From Methylopumilus universalis (lineage in GTDB: Bacteria; Pseudomonadota; Gammaproteobacteria; Burkholderiales; Methylophilaceae): a stretch of DNA of 64,000 bases. Each line of letters starts with the position of its first letter. The stretch's first letter is position 1. The translations under genes and the position numbers were made by a program. This document shows positions 27,198 to 36,345 of this stretch, in pieces. The stretch lies in assembly GCF_006363895.1 (NCBI RefSeq), contig NZ_CP040953.1; one strand, written 5' to 3'. The notes beneath the pieces were generated by a model, which saw only the letters and a program-made list of their open reading frames with translations, did not search any database and was not told where the DNA came from.

Positions 27198-28610
27198 TTA
27201 ATTTAAATGCTGTTTTGTTGAATATGCGATGAATATAGCTGGAATCACAAAGAAAAATGAATACCCAATTATAGTGCCCCATATGGCACCAGAAGCCTCA
27301 TGCCAATGAGCCACAAGAAGAAATTTTAAAACTACTGAAATTACTGAAGCGATAATAAAAATTAAAGCCTGGCGACGAAGAAAATCACCGTTGTTAAGGA
27401 AAATTGATAAAGACCCCCCTACACCCATAAGAACTGAGTAGAGTGCGAATCCAAGAATAAGCCTCTGATTTGGTACCATTGAGTCACCAGCCCAATTTTT
27501 GATTATATCCGCGCCAAAGATTAGGATTATTAATCCTGAAAAAATACCAAGTGTTATTGAAAAAACAAGAATCTTTGTTAACGCCTTCTTCGCCCAAGAG
27601 TGTTCGCCTCTAGCCATTGACTCACCAAATGCTGGCCACATAGGCGAAATAAATAGTTGAGCCAACCCCAACATCATTGTTAATTTCTGAATAATAGAAA
27701 AAGGTGATACGGCTGCCGCTCCAAGAAATTGAGCAATAACAATATTATCAGTGGTGTTTCCCATCACTGCCATTAACTGCATTAGTAAAAACAATAGACT
27801 TAGATGTCCAATTTTTCTTACTATTTTAAAATCTCGATCCATCCATCTTGGCTTAATTTCTGGCCTATGCCTTAAAAAGAAATATAGGTAATTAACCAGG
27901 CTAGTTAATACAGGAACACCAGCTACAGCTAACACTAGGTAAGGCACTCCTCCTCCGAACTCAACAATAACTTTCAAACTTACCAAAGCTAATATTTGCC
28001 CGGCAAAAGTCCATAAATTTGACCTCCAAGTCTCCTGCAAGCCTATTTGGACTCTTTGAACTACCGACAATGGCAATGAAATTAAGAATATTGTCACGTA
28101 AACTGCAACAGCAGGACCAGACTCTAAAATTGCAGTAGGCTCGCTCACATTCGTAACTTCACTCCAATCGATAAAAAAATAAGTTCCGTAAAAAATAATA
28201 GCGAGAGTCAAAGCTATAAAAATCATTATAAAAAGCCCATTAGAAACAATCTTCTTCATTGTTTCAACATCATCCCTGCCCGCAGCTTCACTAATCAGAC
28301 TTACTAGACTATTACTCATACCAAAATCTGCAAAGCTCAATAATGCTACAAGTGAAGTAATAGTCATCCATAGACCATAACGCTCAGCGCCCAAATAATC
28401 GACGCCCCATCTAACAGAGGCGATTACGATAAGCAGAGACGCACTTTTTGAGAGCCCCGAAGTTATAACAGCCCATCCTAACAGTCTTAGTCGTTCGTTT
28501 GCTCTCCCTTGTTCGGTTTTATTATCGTAGGGAACTAATCGCAAATGTGTCAGAATCGAGAGGATACGAAAAACAAATATATTCATCAGAGACTTTTTAA
28601 TCTTCATCAT
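27198..28610 (-). CDS. wzx: Wzx-type polysaccharide flippase (MOP superfamily), copy 2
   Basis: 470 residues with about 12-14 hydrophobic helices after an N-terminal cytoplasmic stretch of 40 residues. Internal segments such as SASLLIVIASVRWGVDYLGA and LSFADFGMSNSLVSLISEA fit the MATE-like/Wzx fold. It is clearly different in sequence and composition from the flippase at 6817-8292. Having two suggests two lipid-linked substrates, or a locus formed by joining two clusters. It starts at ATG 28610 or the adjacent ATG 28607. Confidence 0.87.
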   Translation of the reverse strand: MMKIKKSLMNIFVFRILSILTHLRLVPYDNKTEQGRANERLRLLGWAVITSGLSKSASLLIVIASVRWGVDYLGAERYGLWMTITSLVALLSFADFGMSNSLVSLISEAAGRDDVETMKKIVSNGLFIMIFIALTLAIIFYGTYFFIDWSEVTNVSEPTAILESGPAVAVYVTIFLISLPLSVVQRVQIGLQETWRSNLWTFAGQILALVSLKVIVEFGGGVPYLVLAVAGVPVLTSLVNYLYFFLRHRPEIKPRWMDRDFKIVRKIGHLSLLFLLMQLMAVMGNTTDNIVIAQFLGAAAVSPFSIIQKLTMMLGLAQLFISPMWPAFGESMARGEHSWAKKALTKILVFSITLGIFSGLIILIFGADIIKNWAGDSMVPNQRLILGFALYSVLMGVGGSLSIFLNNGDFLRRQALIFIIASVISVVLKFLLVAHWHEASGAIWGTIIGYSFFFVIPAIFIAYSTKQHLN

Positions 28611-28645
28611 AATTAAAATTCCATTACTGATGATTAATGAGATCT

Positions 28646-29767
28646 CTACTCTGCACTAACATTTACGTTGTATCCGTGAAATTTCAATAAAGCATGTTGC
28701 TTTGCAATAGACAAATCATGCTCTAGCATTTCCCTGCACAAATCCTGAACATTTATATCTGGAACCCAGCCTAATTTTTCTCTTGCCTTAGTTGGATCTC
28801 CCAGCAAAGTTTCCACTTCTGTAGGTCTAAAGTAACCTGAGTCAACCCTAATAACCGTGTCACCAACCTTCATTTTTGGAGCTTTGTCTCCATGAATTGC
28901 CGCAACAACTGCTATTTCACTAAGGCCTTTCCCTCGAAATTCTAATTCCACCCCAAGTTCAGCCGCTGCCCACTCAATAAACTGCCTTACACTAAATTGA
29001 GTTCCCGTCGCAATCACAAAATCCTCTGGGTAATCCTGCTGAAGCATTAACCATTGCATACGAGCATAATCCTTAGCGTGTCCCCAATCGCGAAGTGCAT
29101 CCAAATTTCCCATATAAAGACAAGATTCCAATCCTTGGGCAATATTAGCTAAACCACGGGTAATCTTTCGTGTTACAAAAGTTTCACCACGACGAGGGCT
29201 CTCATGATTAAATAGGATTCCATTGCATGCATATATCCCATAGGCTTCACGATAATTCACGGTAATCCAATATGCATAAAGCTTAGCCACCGCATAAGGA
29301 CTTCGAGGATAAAAAGGCGTAGTTTCACGCTGAGGGGTCTCTTGTACTAGACCATATAGTTCAGAAGTTGAGGCCTGGTAAAAACGTGTTTTCTTGTTAA
29401 GGCCTAAAATACGTATGGCTTCAAGAATTCTAAGAGCTCCAATCGCATCTACATCTGCAGTATACTCAGGACTTTCAAAACTCACTGCCACATGGCTTTG
29501 CGCTCCCAAGTTGTAGATTTCATCTGGCTGCGCTTCTTGAATAATTCGGACCAGATTACTAGTATCGGTTAGATCACCATAGTGCAGCTTAAATCTCGCA
29601 TTTTGAATATGCGGATCCTGATAAATGTGATCGATACGCTGTGTGTTGAAAGAGCTAGCGCGTCGTTTGATGCCGTGGACAATGTACCCCTTTTCCAACA
29701 AAAATTCTGCAAGATATGAGCCATCTTGCCCTGTAATCCCTGTAATTAAAGCTACTTTCTGACTCAT
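28646..29767 (-). CDS. gmd: GDP-mannose 4,6-dehydratase
   Basis: 373 residues, the normal length. The motifs are GITGQDGSYLAEFLLEKGY, ASTSELYGLVQETPQRE (Thr-Ser-Glu of the active site) and SPYAVAKLYAYW (YxxxK). LFNHESPRRGETFVTRKI is diagnostic. It makes GDP-4-keto-6-deoxy-mannose, which Fcl downstream converts to GDP-L-fucose. It is more G/C-rich than the genes to its left (28 of 60 bases at 29041-29100), matching fcl and manC. Confidence 0.97.
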   Translation of the reverse strand: MSQKVALITGITGQDGSYLAEFLLEKGYIVHGIKRRASSFNTQRIDHIYQDPHIQNARFKLHYGDLTDTSNLVRIIQEAQPDEIYNLGAQSHVAVSFESPEYTADVDAIGALRILEAIRILGLNKKTRFYQASTSELYGLVQETPQRETTPFYPRSPYAVAKLYAYWITVNYREAYGIYACNGILFNHESPRRGETFVTRKITRGLANIAQGLESCLYMGNLDALRDWGHAKDYARMQWLMLQQDYPEDFVIATGTQFSVRQFIEWAAAELGVELEFRGKGLSEIAVVAAIHGDKAPKMKVGDTVIRVDSGYFRPTEVETLLGDPTKAREKLGWVPDINVQDLCREMLEHDLSIAKQHALLKFHGYNVNVSAE

Positions 29768-29780
29768 AACAATATTTCCC

Positions 29781-30752
29781 TTATTCCATTCTTAGTGTAT
29801 TACCGTGTCTAATAAAGTCTTTATATGCATTTTTTAAACCAGTCTCAAGATCGATTAAGGGTTTCCAACCAAGCATATTAAGTCGATTACTATCCATTAA
29901 TTTCCTTAAGGTTCCATCAGGTTTAGTAGTATCAAAAACAATACTCCCTTCGTAGCCAACCGTCACAGCTATAGTCTCTGCGAGATCACGAATTGTGATG
30001 TCATCACCATATCCAACATTTATATGACTCTGCATAGGGTAAGTATGTGAACCATATATTTCCTTATCAAGATTCATTATATGAATGCTTGCAGCTGCCA
30101 TATCATCCACATACAAAAATTCCCTTTTTGGCTGACCAGTACCCCAAATGACAACCTCAGACTTAGTTGAAACTTTGGCTTCGTGAAATCTTCTGATGAG
30201 GGCTGGAATCACATGAGAGTTCTCAGGATGATAATTATCACCTGGTCCGTATAAGTTAGTTGGCATCACACTTCTATAATCAACACCGTACTGTCTGTTG
30301 TAACTCTCGCAGAGTTTGATGCCAGCAATCTTCGCAATGGCGTAAGGCTCATTCGTTGACTCCAAATAACCGCACAGAAGTGCACACTCTCGCATGGGCT
30401 GCTCCGCAAACTTAGGATAAATGCAGCTAGAACCAAGAAAAAGAAGCTTCTTAACACTATTTTTCCATGCAGCATGAATGATATTGGCCTCTATCATCAG
30501 ATTCTCGTAAATAAACTCGGCCGGATAGGTATCATTTGCATGGATACCACCAACTTTTGCAGCCGCTAAATAAACCTGGTCGGGACACTCTTTTTCAAAG
30601 AAATGATTAACGGCCTGTTGGTTAGTTAAGTCTAGCTCAGCATGTGTGCGAACAACGATATTATTAAATTTATCAGCCTGAAGCCTTCTAACAATGGCTG
30701 AACCCACCATGCCTCGATGGCCTGCAACATATATTTTAGATGTTTTATTCAT
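29781..30752 (-). CDS. fcl: GDP-L-fucose synthase
   Basis: 323 residues with the NADP motif GHRGMVGSAIVRRL, GSSCIYPKFAEQPMRE and YAIAKIAGIKLCE (YxxxK). It is a combined epimerase-reductase that turns the Gmd product into GDP-L-fucose. It lies between manC (2-bp gap) and gmd (13-bp gap), forming a compact GDP-L-fucose cassette. Confidence 0.96.
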   Translation of the reverse strand: MNKTSKIYVAGHRGMVGSAIVRRLQADKFNNIVVRTHAELDLTNQQAVNHFFEKECPDQVYLAAAKVGGIHANDTYPAEFIYENLMIEANIIHAAWKNSVKKLLFLGSSCIYPKFAEQPMRECALLCGYLESTNEPYAIAKIAGIKLCESYNRQYGVDYRSVMPTNLYGPGDNYHPENSHVIPALIRRFHEAKVSTKSEVVIWGTGQPKREFLYVDDMAAASIHIMNLDKEIYGSHTYPMQSHINVGYGDDITIRDLAETIAVTVGYEGSIVFDTTKPDGTLRKLMDSNRLNMLGWKPLIDLETGLKNAYKDFIRHGNTLRME

Positions 30753-30754
30753 AC

Positions 30755-32212
30755 TTAATTTCGACCATATCCATCATCAATACGAACAATATCATCCTCA
30801 CCCAAATAGCTTCCTGACTGAACTTCTATAATCTCAAGGAGATCTTTTGAGGGGTTAGATAAACGATGTTTTTCACCTAATGGAATGAATGTAGATTCAT
30901 TTTCATTTAGGGTGATGACCTTATCACCACAAGTCACTGCGGCGGTGCCTTTAACCACCACCCAATGCTCAGCCCTTTTAGAATGCTTTTGAAGACTCAA
31001 GCTTGCACCAGGATTCACCTGGATACGCTTTACCTTAAATCGATCGCCAACATCGACCGTGTCATACCAACCCCACGGACGAGATACCTTACGATGAAGC
31101 ACATGCTCTTCACGGGCTTGATCCGACAGCTCGTTTACAATTTTTTTAACAAACTGGCTTTGACTTCGATCTGCCACCATCACAGCATCAGCGGTTTCGA
31201 TAATCACTAAGTTATTAACACCCACGGCCGTCACAAGACGGTGACTGGCATGTATTAAATTATTTTGAGAGACCTCAACAAGCGCGTCACCTTGAATTAA
31301 GTTGCCATTCTGATCTTTTTCACCCGCTTGCCATACAGCATCCCATGCACCCAGATCATTCCATCCTGCATCGAGTGGTATCAACTTAATTTCGAATTCG
31401 GAATCTGGGCACTTTTCGATCACCGCGAAATCAATTGACTCTTTTGGAATCTTGATAAAGAGGTCGTGGTTAGGCCTGATAAACTGTTGATCTTCATTTG
31501 ATTGGTTAAACGCCACCTTTGTTGCACTTAAAATATCGTTCCTGAACGCGCTAAGTGCTTTAATCCACACACTCGCTCTAACGACAAACATCCCACCGTT
31601 CCAACTATAGTCGCCGCTCTCAAGATAGTCTAGCGCGGACTCATGGTTAGGCTTTTCTACAAACTTAGCGACATTAAACTCGCCACAGTCCCCAGCGGGG
31701 CCAGCTTGCTTAATGTACCCGAAACCCGTTTCTGCACTTGTTGGCTTGATCCCAAGGATCACAATTGAACCAGAAGCGGCAACCTTAACAGCTCTCTGTA
31801 TGGCATCAATAAAGGCTTTTGTATTCTGCATAGTCTGATCGGCAGGTGTTACAACTAAAACTGGATCTTCACTATTTTTTAACGCTTGTAAGGCAGCAAG
31901 CGTTAAGGCAGGTGCCGTGTTCTTACCTTCAGGCTCTAGAAGTAATTTTGCAGAAACAGATGAGATTTCTCTTAATTGTTCTAGGGCAATAAAGCGATGT
32001 TCCTCACCCGTCACTACCAAGGTTTCACCCACTGAAATATCATCAGATTCAATATGATTTATACGATCAATTGCCTGCTGGAAAAGACTGGTCGTTCCGG
32101 AGAGTGTTAGAAATTGCTTAGGGAAACCTGCACGAGAGAGCGGCCAAAGACGTGTGCCAGAACCACCGCAGAGGATAACGGGTGTGACGTGGATAATTGC
32201 GTTATTCAGCAT
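30755..32212 (-). CDS. manC: Mannose-1-phosphate guanylyltransferase/mannose-6-phosphate isomerase
   Basis: 485 residues from ATG 32212; an in-frame TTG at 32230 would add six residues but has no ribosome site. The N-terminal nucleotidyltransferase domain carries CGGSGTRLWPLSRAGFPKQF. The C-terminal cupin domain has RPWGWYDTVDVGDRFKVK and NPGASLSLQKHSKRAEHWVV, the isomerase signature. The bifunctional enzyme supplies GDP-mannose for Gmd/Fcl and possibly for the AlgD-like dehydrogenase at 11184-12482. It is the first gene of the manC-fcl-gmd cassette. Confidence 0.95.
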   Translation of the reverse strand: MLNNAIIHVTPVILCGGSGTRLWPLSRAGFPKQFLTLSGTTSLFQQAIDRINHIESDDISVGETLVVTGEEHRFIALEQLREISSVSAKLLLEPEGKNTAPALTLAALQALKNSEDPVLVVTPADQTMQNTKAFIDAIQRAVKVAASGSIVILGIKPTSAETGFGYIKQAGPAGDCGEFNVAKFVEKPNHESALDYLESGDYSWNGGMFVVRASVWIKALSAFRNDILSATKVAFNQSNEDQQFIRPNHDLFIKIPKESIDFAVIEKCPDSEFEIKLIPLDAGWNDLGAWDAVWQAGEKDQNGNLIQGDALVEVSQNNLIHASHRLVTAVGVNNLVIIETADAVMVADRSQSQFVKKIVNELSDQAREEHVLHRKVSRPWGWYDTVDVGDRFKVKRIQVNPGASLSLQKHSKRAEHWVVVKGTAAVTCGDKVITLNENESTFIPLGEKHRLSNPSKDLLEIIEVQSGSYLGEDDIVRIDDGYGRN

Positions 32213-32257
32213 GTTAATTTTCGTTATCAAACAACATGATTAGTATTCATCTTAAAA

Positions 32258-32596
32258 TTACACTTTTAATCTTGATTGAAGTGAGTCGATTTCTTTTCTG
32301 AGTGCATGGTATTCAGTCATCTTGCGCTTTAAAAAACCAGAGGTAAGCTTTACTTTCTCGGAAATGCCTTTTGGCGTCAATAAATACAAGTAACCTATTT
32401 TTTTGGGGTTTTCATTAAAGTTATGAATCTTAATGTGCCCAACATCAATGAGTGCTTTTAGGCAATAATTTACGCCACCTAGACTAATGCCTAATTTCCG
32501 GGCGATTTCTCTTTGTGAAATGTCAGGATTATCTTCAAGCAAATGAAGTATTCGAAAATGAAGGTCTAAATCGATTGATTTTAAAGGTTTCTTCAA
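32258..32596 (-). CDS. MarR-type EPS-associated transcriptional regulator
   Basis: 112 residues. A winged-helix DNA-binding domain (about 10-80, NPDISQREIARKLGISLGGV) is followed by a C-terminal coiled-coil-like tail (LKRKMTEYHALRKEIDSLQ). This layout matches the small MarR family found with exopolysaccharide loci. The start is TTG 32596, because a stop lies only five codons upstream and no ATG is possible. A perfect palindrome sits 17 bases upstream (32613-32628) and may be its own operator. It likely tunes transcription of the manC-side genes. Confidence 0.8.
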   Translation of the reverse strand: MKKPLKSIDLDLHFRILHLLEDNPDISQREIARKLGISLGGVNYCLKALIDVGHIKIHNFNENPKKIGYLYLLTPKGISEKVKLTSGFLKRKMTEYHALRKEIDSLQSRLKV

Positions 32597-32612
32597 AAAA
32601 TATTCTCGCTAC

Positions 32613-32628
32613 TGTTCAATAATGAACA
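32613..32628. promoter_or_regulatory. Palindromic operator candidate TGTTCA-N4-TGAACA
   Basis: Perfect 6-bp arms at 32613-32618 and 32623-32628 around ATAA. It is located just upstream of the MarR-type gene start and downstream of rfbC. The size suits a winged-helix dimer. The regulator-operator link is an inference. Confidence 0.5.
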
Positions 32629-32677
32629 ATCATAAACGGAAAATAAAAAAAAACAACTATTAAAAAATTAAAATTGC

Positions 32678-33226
32678 TTAAGGAAAAATTTCACTAGAGC
32701 TAAAAATAGCTCCATTCAGGTCCTTGGAAGAAAGACGTATCTCTAAATTCTTAGGCCAGTCAATATTTAGGGTTATATCATTCCATAGAATAGAACGTTC
32801 GCTTTCTGGATGATAAAAATCCGTTGTTTTATAAAGATATTCTGAAACTTCTGATAGGGTTAAAAAACCATGTGCAAAACCTTCTGGTATATAAAGCTGC
32901 TTCTTGTTATCGCTTGATAAGATTTCTGCAACATATTGCCCGAATGAAGGGGATGATTTCCTTATATCAACAGCTATATCTAAAACCTCACCTTGAATGA
33001 CACGCGTTAATTTACCTTGCGCATGCGGTGGCAATTGATAATGAAGACCCCTTAAAACTCCTTGAGATGATTTAGAGTGATTATCTTGCACAAATGAAAC
33101 ATCTAATGAAGTTTCTTTTCTAAAAATATCTTCTCTAAAGCTTTCAAAAAAAAAGCCGCGCGAATCTTCAAATACATGGGGCTCGATTAAAAGCACATCT
33201 GGAATACTTAAAGAGGTTACTTTCAT
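32678..33226 (-). CDS. rfbC: dTDP-4-dehydrorhamnose 3,5-epimerase
   Basis: 182 residues with a cupin fold. Motifs are FEDSRGFFFESF, QDNHSKSSQGVLRGLHYQ (catalytic His) and LYIPEGFAHGFLTLSE. It epimerises dTDP-4-keto-6-deoxyglucose at C3 and C5 in the dTDP-L-rhamnose pathway. It lies 30 bases downstream of rfbD. An 81-base gap with the palindrome separates it from the MarR-type gene. Confidence 0.96.
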   Translation of the reverse strand: MKVTSLSIPDVLLIEPHVFEDSRGFFFESFREDIFRKETSLDVSFVQDNHSKSSQGVLRGLHYQLPPHAQGKLTRVIQGEVLDIAVDIRKSSPSFGQYVAEILSSDNKKQLYIPEGFAHGFLTLSEVSEYLYKTTDFYHPESERSILWNDITLNIDWPKNLEIRLSSKDLNGAIFSSSEIFP

Positions 33227-33256
33227 ATTTAAATAATTTTTCTTATGACGTGCATT

Positions 33257-34147
33257 TTAAGCATTGATCAAAGCGAGTTTAATTACAGCTGCTACTTCTG
33301 CTTTCCAGTCTGGCAATTCTAGCATGAAGGTCTTTTTAATCTTTGTCGTATCAAGTCTAGAGTTTATAGGGCGTTTGGCTACCGTTGGATATGCATCACT
33401 TGAGATCGCCTTAATATCCTGAGAAGTCATTGTCGTTTTTAACCCTAAACTTATTGCTTCATCAGTTACAAAACATGCATATTCGTACCAGTTAGCTTCA
33501 TCTTTAAGCGCGGCATGGTATGTTCCAAAATCCTTAAAATTAGGTGTATTTAAAATAGTTTTTACAATTTTATAAGTCACTTCAGCTATTGCATCAGCTG
33601 AAGTTGGCGCGCCCTTTTGATCGCTTACAATATTTAAGGATGATTTTTCTTGAATAAGTTTTAATATCGTTTTTAAAAAATTCTGTCCACGGCTACTAAA
33701 GACCCAGCTTGTTCTTAAGATAATATGTTTTTTGTGATTACGAACCGCCTCTTCTCCCTCCCATTTTGTCTTGCCGTAAGCTGTTTGGGGGTTAGCTTTA
33801 TCAGTTTCCACATAGGATTCATTTTTCAAACCATCAAATACATAATCAGTTGAAAAATGAATCATAGGGATATCAAATTGAGATGCTTTTTCTGCTAAGA
33901 CCTTAGGAGCTTCTGTATTTAGCTTACGAGCTAATTCAGTCTCTGTTTCTGCCTTATCAACGTCTGTATAAGCCGCAGCATTAATAATAATGTCAGGATT
34001 AATTTTTTCAATAAATGCTCTAATTGCATCAAAATTTTCTAAATTAAGTTCATTGCGATTAGTCGCAATAACCTCCCCTAACGACGCTAATTTTTTATGT
34101 AACGCGAAACCAACCTGACCATCTTTGCCCATGAGAAAAATTTTCAT
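33257..34147 (-). CDS. rfbD: dTDP-4-dehydrorhamnose reductase
   Basis: 296 residues with GKDGQVGFALHKKL at the N-terminus, AAYTDVDKAE, FSTDYVFDG and YGKTKWEGEEAV (YxxxK). It performs the final NADPH reduction to dTDP-L-rhamnose. It overlaps rfbB by 4 bases, so translation is coupled. Confidence 0.96.
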   Translation of the reverse strand: MKIFLMGKDGQVGFALHKKLASLGEVIATNRNELNLENFDAIRAFIEKINPDIIINAAAYTDVDKAETETELARKLNTEAPKVLAEKASQFDIPMIHFSTDYVFDGLKNESYVETDKANPQTAYGKTKWEGEEAVRNHKKHIILRTSWVFSSRGQNFLKTILKLIQEKSSLNIVSDQKGAPTSADAIAEVTYKIVKTILNTPNFKDFGTYHAALKDEANWYEYACFVTDEAISLGLKTTMTSQDIKAISSDAYPTVAKRPINSRLDTTKIKKTFMLELPDWKAEVAAVIKLALINA

Positions 34148-35202
34148 GAATACTGTTTTTTAACCCACTCTTGATATTCACCTGACACAACATGGTCCAT
34201 CCATGCTTCATGATCTAGATACCAAAGTACCGTTTTACGAAGTCCTGTCTCAAAGGTTTCTTGTGCTCTCCAATCAAGTTCGCGTTCTAATTTCGATGCA
34301 TCAATCGCATATCGTTTATCGTGACCGAGTCTATCCTTCACGAAAGTGATTTGATCAACATAACTTTTGCCATTCGATTTTGGTTTTAATTCATCTAAGA
34401 TTGCGCATAAAGTTTCAACGACTTCTAAATTTGTTTTTTCATGCCGTCCACCGACGTTATAAGTTTCGCCAATTTGTCCATTTATTAAAATTTCACGAAT
34501 CGCGCTGCAATGGTCTTTCACATAAAGCCAATCACGAACCTGTTGACCATCTGCATAAATAGGCAAAGGTTTATCGTTAAGAGCATTCAAGATGGATAAA
34601 GGGATCAATTTCTCAGGGAATTGGAATGGGCCATAATTATTGGCAGAATTTACTGTAAGGACTGGCAACTTATAAGTTTGAAACCACGCGCGGACTAAAT
34701 GATCGCTTGCAGCTTTGCTAGCACTGTATGGGCTATTAGGCTTATATGGGTCGCTTTCGTTTGAAGGGGGGTCAGTTAAATTAAGTGATCCATAAACTTC
34801 ATCTGAGGATACATGTAAAAAACGAAAATCTTGTTTTAAGTTTTTATCTAAATCATTCCAATAGCTTCTTGCTGATTCAAGTAGGTTGTAGGTACCTACA
34901 ATATTCGTCTCGATAAAATCTTTTGATTCGTGAATTGATCTATCCACATGACTTTCAGCGGCGAAGTTTACAATCGCTCCTACCTGGTATTTTTTTAAAA
35001 GCTCTGAAACAAGATTGCGATCGCCGATACTTCCTTGAATAAAATGATGATTAGAATTTTGACTTAATGAAGATAGATTTTCTAAATTGCCTGCATAGGT
35101 TAATAAATCTAAAGAAACTACATCTTCTTTTGATTGATTCAACCAATCTAATACGAAATTAGACCCAATAAAACCTGCAGCACCTGTCACGAGAATAGTC
35201 AT
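34144..35202 (-). CDS. rfbB: dTDP-glucose 4,6-dehydratase
   Basis: 352 residues with GAAGFIGSNFVLDWL, HVSSDEVYGSL (catalytic Asp-Glu) and YSASKAASDHLVRAW (YxxxK). It is the right-most and probably first gene of the minus-strand polysaccharide locus. rfbA (glucose-1-phosphate thymidylyltransferase), which normally accompanies rfbBDC, is absent from the window. No strong promoter could be placed upstream of 35202. Confidence 0.97.
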   Translation of the reverse strand: MTILVTGAAGFIGSNFVLDWLNQSKEDVVSLDLLTYAGNLENLSSLSQNSNHHFIQGSIGDRNLVSELLKKYQVGAIVNFAAESHVDRSIHESKDFIETNIVGTYNLLESARSYWNDLDKNLKQDFRFLHVSSDEVYGSLNLTDPPSNESDPYKPNSPYSASKAASDHLVRAWFQTYKLPVLTVNSANNYGPFQFPEKLIPLSILNALNDKPLPIYADGQQVRDWLYVKDHCSAIREILINGQIGETYNVGGRHEKTNLEVVETLCAILDELKPKSNGKSYVDQITFVKDRLGHDKRYAIDASKLERELDWRAQETFETGLRKTVLWYLDHEAWMDHVVSGEYQEWVKKQYS

Positions 35203-35402
35203 AAGGCAATTTTATCATTACGACCAAGATTTAAAACTTTAAGGATTTTTAATGAAAGAATTTTTTATGAGCAGTCTTTAACTAAGCGTTACTCAACTCC
35301 CAAACTTCTCCAACAAAAAAATAAAAATTAATCGTAATTTGTTAGGCCCTAGAAATATAAGCTAATACGCCTTTTTTGGATTCAGGATATGTAAAGTGAA
35401 AC

Positions 35403-35431
35403 TTGACATATGCTATTGATTTACTTGCAAT
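35403..35431 (+). promoter_or_regulatory. Candidate sigma-70 promoter for the 35491 gene
   Basis: A consensus -35 TTGACA (35403-35408) is followed after 17 bases by TGCAAT (35426-35431, 4 of 6 matches to TATAAT). It lies about 60 bases upstream of the hypothetical gene. The rest of 35203-35490 shows no gene. Confidence 0.45.
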
Positions 35432-35490
35432 TTTTATTATCGTCCCCATATAAAAAATTCGATTAATTTTTCAAGAAAGAAGTGTTAGAA

Positions 35491-36324
35491 ATGGCAACAG
35501 AAGCACAAATGAAAGCTAACCAAGAAAACGCTAAAAAATCCACTGGCCCCACATCCGAGGCGGGCAAACAAAGATCAAGCATGAATGCCATGATCCATGG
35601 CATATTTTCCAAAATCCCTCTTCTTCCTGGTGAAAATCAAGAACAATTCAGATTACTAGAAGATGAAATTATCAAAGCCTATAAACCGACAGATGCAATC
35701 GAATGTCATTTAGTCCAGCGCATCTATCTCACCTCCATCCGTCAAATTAGACTTCGCGAAGCTGAGGCTGCAAAATTGGAAATTTCGATGATGCCTGAAG
35801 TGATGTGTAAAAGCATCACGCAACTTTTTGAGCACAATAGCGATAAAAAATTTACCGCAGAAGATATATCAGAACTCACTGAAGCTCACTATATGTTCGC
35901 ACAAGCTTTGGAAAAGGAAATTAAAGAAAGTGGTTATGCATCTTTAGCGTTAACGATCGAAATGATTAAAGAAAAAATGCCGCTCACATCTCGTCATATG
36001 AAAGACATTCATGAAGAGGAGTATAAATTAAGTTGGGAGGAATTTATTCAAAAGCCAGGCATGCTTAGAGCAGCAATTTCCATGATTGCTCAGAGAGTTA
36101 AAATTCAATTAGCTTCTACCAAAAACAATCATATTGCTTACACTTTAAAACATAAATTAAAAATTGTGCATCGAATACCGCAAGGTGATGATATGGCACT
36201 TTTTACAAAATATCAGGTACAACTTGATACAGATCTCTATCGTGCAATGAAAGCACTTCAAGAGTATCGGAATAACAAATCTAAACTTATTGAGGGAGAA
36301 GTAATCGGCGAGATGATTGCATAG
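35491..36324 (+). CDS. Hypothetical protein
   Basis: 277 residues from ATG 35491; a GTG three codons upstream is possible. I do not recognise the whole protein. The N-terminal part (ANQENAKKSTGPTSEAGKQR, then SSMNAMIHGIFSK) is a conserved start seen in many uncharacterised bacterial proteins. The rest is helical, charged and soluble, with no signal peptide. It sits alone between rfbB (divergent) and the displaced ssrA terminator, just outside the integrated element, and is therefore probably part of the old chromosome. Confidence 0.75.
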   Translation: MATEAQMKANQENAKKSTGPTSEAGKQRSSMNAMIHGIFSKIPLLPGENQEQFRLLEDEIIKAYKPTDAIECHLVQRIYLTSIRQIRLREAEAAKLEISMMPEVMCKSITQLFEHNSDKKFTAEDISELTEAHYMFAQALEKEIKESGYASLALTIEMIKEKMPLTSRHMKDIHEEEYKLSWEEFIQKPGMLRAAISMIAQRVKIQLASTKNNHIAYTLKHKLKIVHRIPQGDDMALFTKYQVQLDTDLYRAMKALQEYRNNKSKLIEGEVIGEMIA

Positions 36325-36345
36325 CTTTCATCACCATAACTACTA

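Noticed and set aside
27181..27282. Upstream start of the STELLO-like gene
   Set aside because: It overlaps the flippase gene by 85 bases; the start at 27180 has a good ribosome site.
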